Assembly (NCBI RefSeq): GCF_013377255.1
Contig: NZ_CP016614.1
Location: 1,124,501-1,188,500, forward strand
Length of the DNA stretch: 64,000 bases
From: Mannheimia granulomatis
GTDB taxonomy: Bacteria; Pseudomonadota; Gammaproteobacteria; Enterobacterales; Pasteurellaceae
Reading direction: 5' to 3'
The position numbers and the translations under genes are program-made. The stretch's first letter is position 1, and every line of letters starts with the position of its first letter. The notes under the pieces are model-generated. The model saw only the letters and a list, made by a program, of their open reading frames with translations, had not been told where the DNA came from and did no database searches. Below, one piece after another: positions 42,174 through 49,760 of this stretch.

Positions 42174-43134
42174 GGTTTTTCCCCTTAATACGTTTTTCGT
42201 TAACTAATAAATAGAGGAAAATAAGTGTTCCAATAATACCAAAAATAGTAGAAATTGGTACTTCATAAGGAGCATTAATTACGCGGCCTACAATATCGCA
42301 AATCATCACTAAATTTGCACCTAAAACAACTACCGTAGGAAGATTTTCGCGTAATCTGTCACCTGCAATACGAGAAACAATATTTGGAACAACCAGCCCA
42401 ATAAAAGGTATTTGCCCGACAGTGACTACAACAATTGCGGTAATCATCGCAACAACAATTAAAGCAAGCCAGGCCATTTGTTTATAATTTATTCCTAAAT
42501 TAGTACTAATATTTTCTCCTAGCCCAGCAATAGTTAGCCTATCTGCCATAATATAAACAATAATTGCTAAGATAGCGGTGAGCCATAGTAGTTCATAACG
42601 TCCGGCTAAAATACCGGAGAAGTCGCCTGAGAACCAAATAGAAAGTACTTGGAGGCTATCTGTTTCATAAGCAATAAATGTTGATATTGCTTCAATCACA
42701 TTTCCAAAGACAATTCCTATCAATGGCAGCATCAACTGTTGATGAGGTGGTAGCTGACGAACAAGTAACATAAAAATGCCCATTCCAACTAAGGCACTAA
42801 GGGTTGCAAGAGACATCTTTAAAATTAGTGCAGATGCCGGGAAAAACAGACTCGCAAGCAGAATTCCAATGGCAGCACTTTGGCTGGCACCAATCATACT
42901 AGGCTCTATAAACCGGTTTTTCAGCACAATTTGTAGAACCATACCTGCTACAGCTAATGTCGCTCCAACTAATAAAACAGCAAATGTTCTAGGTAATCGG
43001 CTAATAAGAAAGAGTTGACTTTGGTCAGAGGAATTAAAAATTTCGCTCCAATGAAAATCAGCCACACCTACGCTGGTACTGATTGGAATGAGAAATAGTA
43101 GAATAAAAAGATTTAATCTGAAAAAAGAAATCAT
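42166..43134 (-). CDS. Iron-siderophore ABC transporter permease 1
   Basis: Inner-membrane FecCD-family permease of 322 residues. Conserved family stretches: LPRTFAVLLVGATLAVAGMVLQIVLKNRFIEPSMIGASQSAAIGILLA and VTVGQIPFIGLVVPNIVSRIAGD (the coupling loop to the ATPase). It resembles FatD/VctD/YclN. It forms a heterodimer with the next product. The 175-base gap to the binding-protein gene holds an uptake signal and its degenerate partner, so the two parts may be expressed at different levels. Confidence 0.87.
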   Translation of the reverse strand: MISFFRLNLFILLFLIPISTSVGVADFHWSEIFNSSDQSQLFLISRLPRTFAVLLVGATLAVAGMVLQIVLKNRFIEPSMIGASQSAAIGILLASLFFPASALILKMSLATLSALVGMGIFMLLVRQLPPHQQLMLPLIGIVFGNVIEAISTFIAYETDSLQVLSIWFSGDFSGILAGRYELLWLTAILAIIVYIMADRLTIAGLGENISTNLGINYKQMAWLALIVVAMITAIVVVTVGQIPFIGLVVPNIVSRIAGDRLRENLPTVVVLGANLVMICDIVGRVINAPYEVPISTIFGIIGTLIFLYLLVNEKRIKGKNRG

Positions 43135-43146
43135 AAAGTATAAATA

Positions 43147-43301
43147 ACAAGCGGTTGGATTTTATAAAATTTTTACCATTGTAGCTTAGCAAATACACAA
43201 AATACCTTAAACAAGTTATGATGCGAAAGTTAATGCTCTTCTGCCGAATTTATCTGCAAGGCTAGATATAAGGAAATTTTTTATAAAATCTGACCGCTTA
43301 T
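43147..43301. repeat. Uptake signal and degenerate partner between binding-protein and permease genes
   Basis: ACAAGCGGT (43147-43155), followed by TGGATTTTATAAAATTTTTAC, and GACCGCTTAT (43292-43301), one base off the full motif. The spacing (136 bases) is too wide for a simple hairpin. Nothing else was seen in this gap. Confidence 0.6.
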
Positions 43302-43309
43302 AAAGTGAA

Positions 43310-44209
43310 TTATTTTTTTTCAAATGCAGTTTTAATTGTATTTAAATCTGTTTTGATTTGCTCATAACCGCCCGGAGCTAAATATGACGCGGCACTTAAA
43401 TAAACAATATTACCGTTTTTCCACGCTTTGGTTTGATGTACCAACTTGTTATCTAGCACTTGTTGTGCAGATTGACCTTCTTGGCCGATAGCAGCAATAC
43501 GGTCTAATACAAATAGCCAATCTGGATTTAATTTTTGGATAAATTCAAAGGAAACAGGTTGTCCATGGCCTGCACTTTTAATGTCAGGATCAGCCATCGG
43601 AATACCTAAACTATCGTGAATCCAACTTAAACGATAGCCAGAGCCAAAAGCAGAGATTTTCCCTCCATTGACTAAAATGATCAGTCCGTTACCTTTGTCT
43701 TTTACGGCTGCTTTCGTTTGTTCGTACAGTGTATTAATTTCAGTTTTTAGCTTCTCAGCTTCTGCTTCTTTATTAAATAATTTTCCGAAAGTTTCAATAC
43801 GTTGTAATCCACTTTCTATTAATTTGTTGCCGTTATCGGTCATATCAATCGTTTTAGCAAGCTGGCTTACTTCATCAAATTTTTTTGCACTGCGAGTACC
43901 TACAATGATTAAATCCGGCTGTAAAACATTTAATACTTCTAAATTAGGTTCAAATAAAGTGCCTACATTCATTGCATTTTTCGCGCTTGGTTTAAGATAA
44001 GGAATGACATTAACATCCGGCATTCCATCAATTTTGACGCCTAAAGCTTGTAAAGTGTCAAGACTTCCTGTGTCAAAGACGGCGATTTTAGCTGGATTTT
44101 CGACAAGGGTGACATCACCGCGAGCTGTTGGAATTGTGACATCTTTTGCAAGAGCAGAGGAGGTCAGAACAGCCGTTGCCGCTAATGTAAACAGTATGTG
44201 TTTAATCAT
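43310..44209 (-). CDS. Periplasmic siderophore-binding protein (FatB/VctP/CeuE type)
   Basis: Class III substrate-binding protein delivering ferric siderophore to the permeases. The 299-residue protein has a classical cleavable signal peptide (MIKHILFTLAATAVLTSSALAKD) and no lipobox, unlike many relatives. The N-lobe has NPAKIAVFDTGSLDTLQALGV and QPDLIIVGTRSAKKFDEV; the C-lobe has GGKISAFGSGYRLSWIHDSLGIPMAD and SAGHGQPVSFEFIQKLNPDWLFVLDR. The His in AGHGQP and the C-terminal Tyr (YLSAASYLAPGGYEQIK) may be the metal-facing residues known from CeuE; this is inferred. A Fur-like box lies 22 bases upstream, pointing to induction by iron starvation. No outer-membrane receptor gene is present in the window. 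Confidence 0.88.
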   Translation of the reverse strand: MIKHILFTLAATAVLTSSALAKDVTIPTARGDVTLVENPAKIAVFDTGSLDTLQALGVKIDGMPDVNVIPYLKPSAKNAMNVGTLFEPNLEVLNVLQPDLIIVGTRSAKKFDEVSQLAKTIDMTDNGNKLIESGLQRIETFGKLFNKEAEAEKLKTEINTLYEQTKAAVKDKGNGLIILVNGGKISAFGSGYRLSWIHDSLGIPMADPDIKSAGHGQPVSFEFIQKLNPDWLFVLDRIAAIGQEGQSAQQVLDNKLVHQTKAWKNGNIVYLSAASYLAPGGYEQIKTDLNTIKTAFEKK

Positions 44210-44230
44210 TGAATAACTCCGTATTTTTAT

Positions 44231-44245
44231 TGAAAATAATTCTCA
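44231..44245 (-). promoter_or_regulatory. Fur box upstream of the siderophore importer
   Basis: On the minus strand TGAGAATTATTTTCA matches 12 of 14 fixed positions of the 7-1-7 Fur consensus TGATAATnATTATCA. It lies 22-36 bases before the binding-protein start, so bound Fur would cover the promoter. Confidence 0.8.
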
Positions 44246-44388
44246 AAGATTTTAGCTAAAATTAATTTTAAGTAAAGTAAAAATATAGTTAAGCGGGTTA
44301 ATTCTGTTTAAAAATTGCGAATTTCAATTTACCTAAAATTCCGATAAACTATAGGCAAGAAAGAGCATCACTATGACAAGAGAACGAT

Positions 44389-45852
44389 ATGGCTGAATAT
44401 AAGGCGCGGGCCCAAGAAAAAAACAAAGATAAGCAAGTCGAACAGGTGAATATTGCACCCCATTCAATTGAGGCAGAGCAAGCTGTGCTTGGTGGCATTA
44501 TGTTAAGCAATGAGCATTGGGATAATGTGGCGGAAAGACTGCAATCTCATGATTTTTATAATTATGCGCACCGTATTATTTTTGAGCAAATGTCGGATTT
44601 GGTCCGCCAAAATAGTCCGATTGATATTATTACTCTTGATCAAGCTCTTAAAGATAAAGGCATATTACAGGATGTTGGAGGCTTTGCTTATCTAGCTGAG
44701 CTTTCTAAAAACACCCCTAGCGCTGCGAATATTCTAGCTTATGCCGATATTGTGCGGGATCGTTCAGACTTACGTAGTGTGATTAGTGCAGGGAATCAGA
44801 TTGCGGAAATGGGCTATAAAACCAGAGGTCGAAATTCAAAAGAAGTTTTGGATGAAGCTGAACGTATCGTATTTGAAATTGCTGAAAAACGAAATAATGC
44901 TAATGAAGGACCACAACGAATTGATGATATTTTATTAAAAACCCTTGCCCGCATGGATACCTTATCTAAAAATCGTCACAATGGTGGAGTAACAGGGGTT
45001 TCAACCGGATTTACCGATCTTAATAAAAAAACAGCAGGTTTACAGCCATCAGACCTCATCATTGTTGCAGCGCGTCCATCTATGGGAAAAACAACTTTTG
45101 CTATGAATTTATGCGAAAATGCTTCGTTAGTGGATATTGAAGATCCAAATGATTTAGATGAAAACGGCAATCCGATAAAAAAACCGGCAAAACCGGTACT
45201 GATTTTCAGCCTTGAGATGCCGGCTGATCAAATTATGATGCGTATGTTAGCTTCCTTATCCCGTGTAGATCAGACCAAGATCCGAACCGGACAAATTTCA
45301 GATGATGAAGATACTGCTAAAATTTCCAGCACTATGGCAATTCTACAAAAGCGTAATAATATCTATATTGATGACAGCTCAGGCTTAACGCCCACAGAAT
45401 TACGTTCGAGGGCCAGAAGAATTTACCGCGAAAATGGTGGCTTAAGCTTAATTATGGTCGATTATTTGCAGCTTATGCGTGCACCGGGCTTTGCCGATAA
45501 TAGAACATTAGAGATTGCGGAAATTTCCCGCTCCTTGAAAGCCTTAGCTAAAGAATTAGAAGTGCCTGTAGTTGCACTTTCACAGCTAAACCGTAGTTTG
45601 GAGCAGCGAGCAGATAAACGCCCTGTAAACTCTGATTTACGTGAGTCGGGTTCTATTGAACAAGATGCTGATTTAATTATGTTTATTTATCGTGATGAAG
45701 TATATAACGATAATTCCGATCTTAAAGGCATTGCCGAAATTATTATCGGTAAACAACGTAACGGTCCGATCGGGCGCGTACGTTTAACGTTCCAAGGACA
45801 ATATTCAAGATTTGATAATTATAGTGGAGGGCATTATGATGATGAATACTAA
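44389..45852 (+). CDS. dnaB: Replicative DNA helicase DnaB
   Basis: Hexameric helicase that opens the fork and recruits primase. The 487-residue protein has the N-terminal primase-interaction domain (PHSIEAEQAVLGGIMLSNEHWDNV, residues 23-120), a linker helix, and a RecA-like motor with ARPSMGKTTFAMNL (Walker A), IFSLEMPADQIMMRML, LIMVDYLQLMR (Walker B) and LSQLNRSLEQRADKRP. About 20 acidic and proline-rich residues (VDIEDPNDLDENGNPIKKP) are inserted just before the KPVLIFSLEMP strand, so it is longer than E. coli DnaB (471). Its 3' end overlaps the start of ycgL. Confidence 0.96.
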   Translation: MAEYKARAQEKNKDKQVEQVNIAPHSIEAEQAVLGGIMLSNEHWDNVAERLQSHDFYNYAHRIIFEQMSDLVRQNSPIDIITLDQALKDKGILQDVGGFAYLAELSKNTPSAANILAYADIVRDRSDLRSVISAGNQIAEMGYKTRGRNSKEVLDEAERIVFEIAEKRNNANEGPQRIDDILLKTLARMDTLSKNRHNGGVTGVSTGFTDLNKKTAGLQPSDLIIVAARPSMGKTTFAMNLCENASLVDIEDPNDLDENGNPIKKPAKPVLIFSLEMPADQIMMRMLASLSRVDQTKIRTGQISDDEDTAKISSTMAILQKRNNIYIDDSSGLTPTELRSRARRIYRENGGLSLIMVDYLQLMRAPGFADNRTLEIAEISRSLKALAKELEVPVVALSQLNRSLEQRADKRPVNSDLRESGSIEQDADLIMFIYRDEVYNDNSDLKGIAEIIIGKQRNGPIGRVRLTFQGQYSRFDNYSGGHYDDEY

Positions 45853-46135
45853 ACCAATCTTATGCGCTATTTATCGAAGTAAGCAAAAAGAGGGAATGTA
45901 TCTATATCTTCCTAAACGGGATCAGTTTGATATAGTGCCTGAATCGCTTCGTCAACTATTTGGCAAACCTGAATTTGTAATGATGTTCCACCTAAATGGT
46001 GAAAAACCGCTTATTCGGGCTAAAAATGAAGACGTCTTACAAAAATTAGAAGAGCAAGGTTTTTATTTGCAAATGCCACCGCCACCTGAAAATTTGTACA
46101 AAGAATTCATTGCAAAACAGAAAGAGGAAGCCTAA
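45836..46135 (+). CDS. ycgL: YcgL domain protein
   Basis: Small cytosolic protein of the YcgL (DUF709) family, role unknown. About 99 residues: ILCAIYRSKQKEGMYLYLPKRDQFDIVPESLRQLFGKPEFVMMFHL, then GFYLQMPPPPENL, the family hallmark. The start is uncertain: three successive ATG codons lie at 45836, 45839 and 45842, 5, 8 and 11 bases after GGAGG; all overlap the end of dnaB. The stop overlaps the nrdR start (TAATG), so dnaB, ycgL and nrdR are coupled. Confidence 0.85.
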   Translation: MMMNTKPILCAIYRSKQKEGMYLYLPKRDQFDIVPESLRQLFGKPEFVMMFHLNGEKPLIRAKNEDVLQKLEEQGFYLQMPPPPENLYKEFIAKQKEEA

Positions 46136-46584
46136 TGCGTTGCCCATTTTGTTCAACAGAAGAGACAAAAGTTATTGATTCTCGCTTGGCTGCTAACGGT
46201 TATCAAATTCGCCGCCGCAGAGAGTGCGTGAGCTGTAAAGAGCGTTTTACTACCTTTGAATCTGCAGAATTGGTAGTACCTTATGTGATTAAAAACAATG
46301 GTAGCCGAGAGCCTTTTGATGCAGAAAAACTAAGAACAGGTTTAAGACGAGCCTTAGACAAACGTCCGGTCAGTGCAGATGATGTTGAAAAAGCAATTAG
46401 CCAAATTATCATTCAATTACAAGCGCTTGGTGAGCGGGAAGTCCCTAGTCGTTACATTGGTACCTTAGCTATGAATGCGTTAAAGCAGTTGGATAAAGTT
46501 GCCTATATTCGCTTTGCTTCTATTTATTTAAGCTTTAGCGATATTGAAGAATTTACTAAGGAAATTGAGAAACTAAGAGAATAA
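46135..46584 (+). CDS. nrdR: Transcriptional repressor NrdR
   Basis: Represses ribonucleotide reductase genes according to the dATP/ATP state. The 149-residue protein has a zinc ribbon with Cys3, Cys6, Cys31 and Cys34 (RCPFC...ECVSCKERFTTFE) and an ATP-cone domain (VIKNNGSREPFDAEKLRTGLRRALDKRPVS, residues 50-80 onwards). Length is the family norm. It is translationally coupled to ycgL. No NrdR boxes or nrd genes were seen in the window, so its targets lie elsewhere. Confidence 0.96.
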   Translation: MRCPFCSTEETKVIDSRLAANGYQIRRRRECVSCKERFTTFESAELVVPYVIKNNGSREPFDAEKLRTGLRRALDKRPVSADDVEKAISQIIIQLQALGEREVPSRYIGTLAMNALKQLDKVAYIRFASIYLSFSDIEEFTKEIEKLRE

Positions 46585-46634
46585 CAGTTATCGATTTACT
46601 CTTATTATCAGCATTTTTTAACAGAAGGATAATT

Positions 46635-47414
46635 ATGTTAGCCATTATTTCCCCCGCTAAAACCCTTGATTTTGAAACTAAAATTGAAGGATTTGCATTT
46701 TCTCAGCCAAATTTGACCGCTTGTAGCCAAGAGTTAATTGATATTTGTAAAAAACTTTCACCTGCAGAAGTAGCCAGTTTGATGTCAATTAGCGATAAGC
46801 TGGCAGCCCTTAATGTAGCACGTTTTGCTGATTGGCAACTTGCACATAATGAGAAAAATGCTAAAGCGGCCCTTTTTGCTTTTAAAGGGGATGTGTATAC
46901 CGGTTTAGATGCAGAGAGCCTAACTAAAGAACAGGTGAAATATGCACAATCTCATCTAAGAATACTTTCAGGATTATATGGTTTACTAAAACCGTTAGAT
47001 CTCATGCAGCCTTATCGTTTGGAAATGGGGACAAAATTAGCTAATCCGAAAGGCAAAGATCTTTATGCTTTTTGGGGAAATACCATTACCGAACATTTGC
47101 AACAAGCTATTGATGAACAAGGTGATTCTATTTTAGTTAATCTTGCTTCAGATGAGTATTATGGGGCGGTAAAACCTCAAAATCTGAATGCAACAATCGT
47201 TAAACCTATTTTTTTAGATGAAAAAAACGGTAAATATAAGGTAATTAGCTTTTATGCTAAAAAAGCCCGCGGTATGATGGTGCGTTTTATATTAGAGACA
47301 CAACCGACTGATATTGAACAACTTAAAGCCTTTAATTATGCTGGTTATTGGTTTGATGAAACCAGTTCGACGGCAACAGAATTAGTCTTTAAGCGGGAAG
47401 AACAAAATGAGTAA
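46635..47414 (+). CDS. yaaA: Peroxide stress protein YaaA
   Basis: DUF328 protein that lowers free iron during hydrogen peroxide stress in E. coli. The 259-residue protein shows MLAIISPAKTLDFETK, LMSISDKLAALNVARFADW, ALFAFKGDVYTGLDA, LRILSGLYGLLKPLDLMQPYRLEMGTKL and VNLASDEYYGAV, all typical. Length matches E. coli (258). Ribosome-binding site AGAAGGA. It overlaps the next gene by 8 bases. The uptake signal at 46715-46724 encodes LTACSQ. Confidence 0.95.
   Translation: MLAIISPAKTLDFETKIEGFAFSQPNLTACSQELIDICKKLSPAEVASLMSISDKLAALNVARFADWQLAHNEKNAKAALFAFKGDVYTGLDAESLTKEQVKYAQSHLRILSGLYGLLKPLDLMQPYRLEMGTKLANPKGKDLYAFWGNTITEHLQQAIDEQGDSILVNLASDEYYGAVKPQNLNATIVKPIFLDEKNGKYKVISFYAKKARGMMVRFILETQPTDIEQLKAFNYAGYWFDETSSTATELVFKREEQNE
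46715..46724 (-). repeat. DNA uptake signal inside yaaA
   Basis: GACCGCTTGT, 10 of 10, read as the codons for L-T-A-C, the same peptide as in pit and guaA. Confidence 0.85.
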
Positions 47415-47991
47415 AATTTTATGTGTTGGGCGTATTAAATACGCCCCTTTAATTTTAGCTGTTTTGTTGGCAGGATGCGTGGCACCTCGTTCACATTTTG
47501 CTGTACCCGAAAAAGTGAGTTTCCGACAACAGACCTATGTGAAGGTTACCTCAAATCAAATTGATGAGATGCAGCATTTGCTTTATTTGCCGGAAAACAG
47601 CAGTAAAAATCCTGAACAATGGGATAAAGGAATTTTATTCTTTCTGGATAAAAATACAGCCGAACAAACTTTAGTACAGCGTATGGCTTTTCGCCAGTCA
47701 AGCTTTGCTAAACAGCCTGATATGCTAACAAAATTGAGCATTGAGCATAATGAACTGCAAAGTAGTGTGATTTATCCACCCACTGAGCGTTATCAGAATG
47801 TGATGCTGGAAGTAACCCGTGGTCGTAATTTAGATTGTGGTTATGCACAAATTCAGTTTGCAGATAAACGAACATTACCCAAAGCGCAAATTGCAAAAAA
47901 ATCCCCAAAATTGACCGCTTACACCAAAGAAATTGCCGATGTAGCCTTAGCTTTTAAGCAAATGGCTTGGCAAATTCAGTGTAAAGCCTAA
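47407..47991 (+). CDS. Unrecognised lipoprotein coupled to yaaA
   Basis: A 194-residue product with a lipoprotein signal peptide: a basic start (MSKILCVGRIKYAP), hydrophobic LILAVLLAGC with the lipobox cysteine near residue 24. The residue after it is Val, so outer-membrane sorting is expected by the +2 rule. The mature part has no recognised domain; it contains two further cysteines (in LDCGYAQ and at the C-terminus, QIQC) that could form a disulfide. It shares 8 bases with the yaaA end (ATGAGTAA), suggesting translational coupling. A Pasteurellaceae-restricted family seems possible, but I cannot confirm it. Confidence 0.8.
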   Translation: MSKILCVGRIKYAPLILAVLLAGCVAPRSHFAVPEKVSFRQQTYVKVTSNQIDEMQHLLYLPENSSKNPEQWDKGILFFLDKNTAEQTLVQRMAFRQSSFAKQPDMLTKLSIEHNELQSSVIYPPTERYQNVMLEVTRGRNLDCGYAQIQFADKRTLPKAQIAKKSPKLTAYTKEIADVALAFKQMAWQIQCKA

Positions 47992-48006
47992 AATGTAAAA
48001 AATAAT

Positions 48007-48912
48007 ATGAGAGAAAAATATAATAAATTAGTCAAAAGAGCGGCCAATTTAGCAATTATTGTGGCAGTTTCATTGATTATTATAAAAGCCTTTGCTTGGT
48101 GGAAAACCGGCTCAATTTCTATTTTAGCTGCGATGACCGATTCTGTTGTGGATCTGTTTGCCTCGCTTACTAATATTTTAGTGTTACGCTTTGCTCTACA
48201 GCCAGCTGACGAGAATCACGCTTTCGGACACGGTAAAGCGGAATCACTCGCGTCTCTTGCACAAAGTGCCTTTATTTCCGGTTCTGCAGTTTTCCTATTA
48301 TTACAAGGTTTTCATAAACTGACAGATCCTGAATTAATAGAGCAGTCTCATATCGGCGTGGTAGTGAGTCTTATCTCAATTGTAGTAACTGTGGGCTTGG
48401 TACTTTATCAGCGCTATGTAGTGAAAATGACTCAAAGTCCGGCAATTGAGGCGGACTCATTACATTATCAAACAGATTTATTGATGAATGCGGCAATTTT
48501 AGTAGCAATGCTGCTAAATGGCGCAGGTTTTATTTATGCTGATGCTATTTTTGCCATCGGAATTGCGCTTTATATAGCCCTAAGTGCGGTAAAAATGTTT
48601 TGGTCTTCTGTGCAAACGTTATTAGATCAATCTTTGCCTGATGAGGAAATTGAATTAATTAAAACCATTGCTTCAAAGCACCCTAATATTTTAGGTATTC
48701 ACGATATTCTGACTCGCCGTGCAGGAGCAGTGCGTTTTATTCAACTGCATTTGGAATTAGATGATCATCTGACTTTACTCGTTGCTCATGAAATTACTGA
48801 TAGCTTAGAACAGAAATTATTGAACGCATTTCCGATGTCAAAAGTGATTATCCACCAAGAGCCAACTACTGTAGTTAAGCAAGAGTTTGCAGATATGGCG
48901 GAGAACATCTAA
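48007..48912 (+). CDS. fieF: Cation diffusion facilitator, FieF type
   Basis: Inner-membrane antiporter exporting Fe2+ and Zn2+ for protons. The 301-residue protein (E. coli FieF 300) has six membrane segments and the metal-site motifs LAAMTDSVVDLFASLTN in TM2 (Asp, Asp) and LHYQTDLLMNAA in TM5 (His, Asp), plus the cytosolic HAFGHGKAES loop and a C-terminal metal-binding domain with HDILTRRAGAVRFIQLHLELD. The TM2/TM5 residues DD and HD fit zinc/iron transport. It is 15 bases after the lipoprotein gene and overlaps the DUF2310 gene (TAATG). Confidence 0.92.
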   Translation: MREKYNKLVKRAANLAIIVAVSLIIIKAFAWWKTGSISILAAMTDSVVDLFASLTNILVLRFALQPADENHAFGHGKAESLASLAQSAFISGSAVFLLLQGFHKLTDPELIEQSHIGVVVSLISIVVTVGLVLYQRYVVKMTQSPAIEADSLHYQTDLLMNAAILVAMLLNGAGFIYADAIFAIGIALYIALSAVKMFWSSVQTLLDQSLPDEEIELIKTIASKHPNILGIHDILTRRAGAVRFIQLHLELDDHLTLLVAHEITDSLEQKLLNAFPMSKVIIHQEPTTVVKQEFADMAENI

Positions 48913-49667
48913 TGTATCAAGCGATTGTTCATTTCAGCTTTAAAAACTTTGAGCAAGACCCGGTAACGTTAATTAGTCAAATTTTAAATCAATGGCTATA
49001 TAACGGGCAGGTTATTGGTAGGGAAATGCCGATTACTTTTCATCAACATAGCTTTCAAGTTAGAGTTTGCATACCTGAGCAAGAGAGTTTAATGCCAATT
49101 TATAACAGTAAGGAAGTTAATGAAGCATTAAAACAGGCAGAAGGTGTAGGCATAGAATTTAAGGCTTTTGAAATTGTCGGGCGAGATTATCAAGCAGATG
49201 AGACAAGCAATAATCTCAATCCGGCTTTTCAGATTTTATATACTACACATTTAGATACTTGTTCACCGCTATATGATGGTGCAAAATTTGGGCCAATTCC
49301 TTTATATCGTTTAGAAGATCAAGTGTTGAGTGAGGCATTATTAAATTGGCAACAAACTTGGCAGGCATGCGATCAGCTACAAATGAATGGCGGAGTGCTG
49401 GAATCTCAAGCACTGACACAGATTTGTGATGAAAAAAGTGAATTGACCCAGGTAGGCTTAAATCTATGCAAACAAATTGAGGAAGAAACCGCTATTCCTA
49501 CCTTTTATTATTTGTATCGCTTAGGTTCGGACAAATATGAAGAGCATCATCGAAAATGTCCCTTTTGTAAGGGAGATTGGAAATTAGCTCAGCCCTTACA
49601 TGATATTTTCCATTTTAAGTGTGATAAATGTAAGCTTATTTCAAATTTAAGTTGGGAAATATTATAA
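48912..49667 (+). CDS. DUF2310 zinc-ribbon protein
   Basis: A 251-residue cytosolic protein of a poorly known family described as zinc-ribbon, possibly nucleic-acid binding. The C-terminus carries two CxxC pairs (CPFCKGDW and CDKCKLI, about residues 216-240). The N-terminal part (MYQAIVHFSFKNFEQDPVTLISQILNQWLYNGQVIGREMP) is a mixed alpha/beta domain with no known catalytic motif. Its start overlaps the fieF stop, so translation is coupled with a metal exporter; a metal-linked role is conceivable but unproven. Confidence 0.8.
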   Translation: MYQAIVHFSFKNFEQDPVTLISQILNQWLYNGQVIGREMPITFHQHSFQVRVCIPEQESLMPIYNSKEVNEALKQAEGVGIEFKAFEIVGRDYQADETSNNLNPAFQILYTTHLDTCSPLYDGAKFGPIPLYRLEDQVLSEALLNWQQTWQACDQLQMNGGVLESQALTQICDEKSELTQVGLNLCKQIEEETAIPTFYYLYRLGSDKYEEHHRKCPFCKGDWKLAQPLHDIFHFKCDKCKLISNLSWEIL

Positions 49668-49760
49668 TTTATAGTTATAACAAAGGAATAAATTATCTTG
49701 AAGGTATGCTGTAAGCGTAATAAGCTTATAGCATTTTTTATTGGGGTATTTGGAGACTCT

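Noticed and set aside
12913..48590. Four copies of the H. influenzae-type uptake core AAGTGCGGT (12913, 23304, 26027, 48582)
   Set aside because: All are inside genes, and three encode the common S-A-V codon run; there is no flanking extended motif. Against 24 copies of the other type they are probably coincidental.
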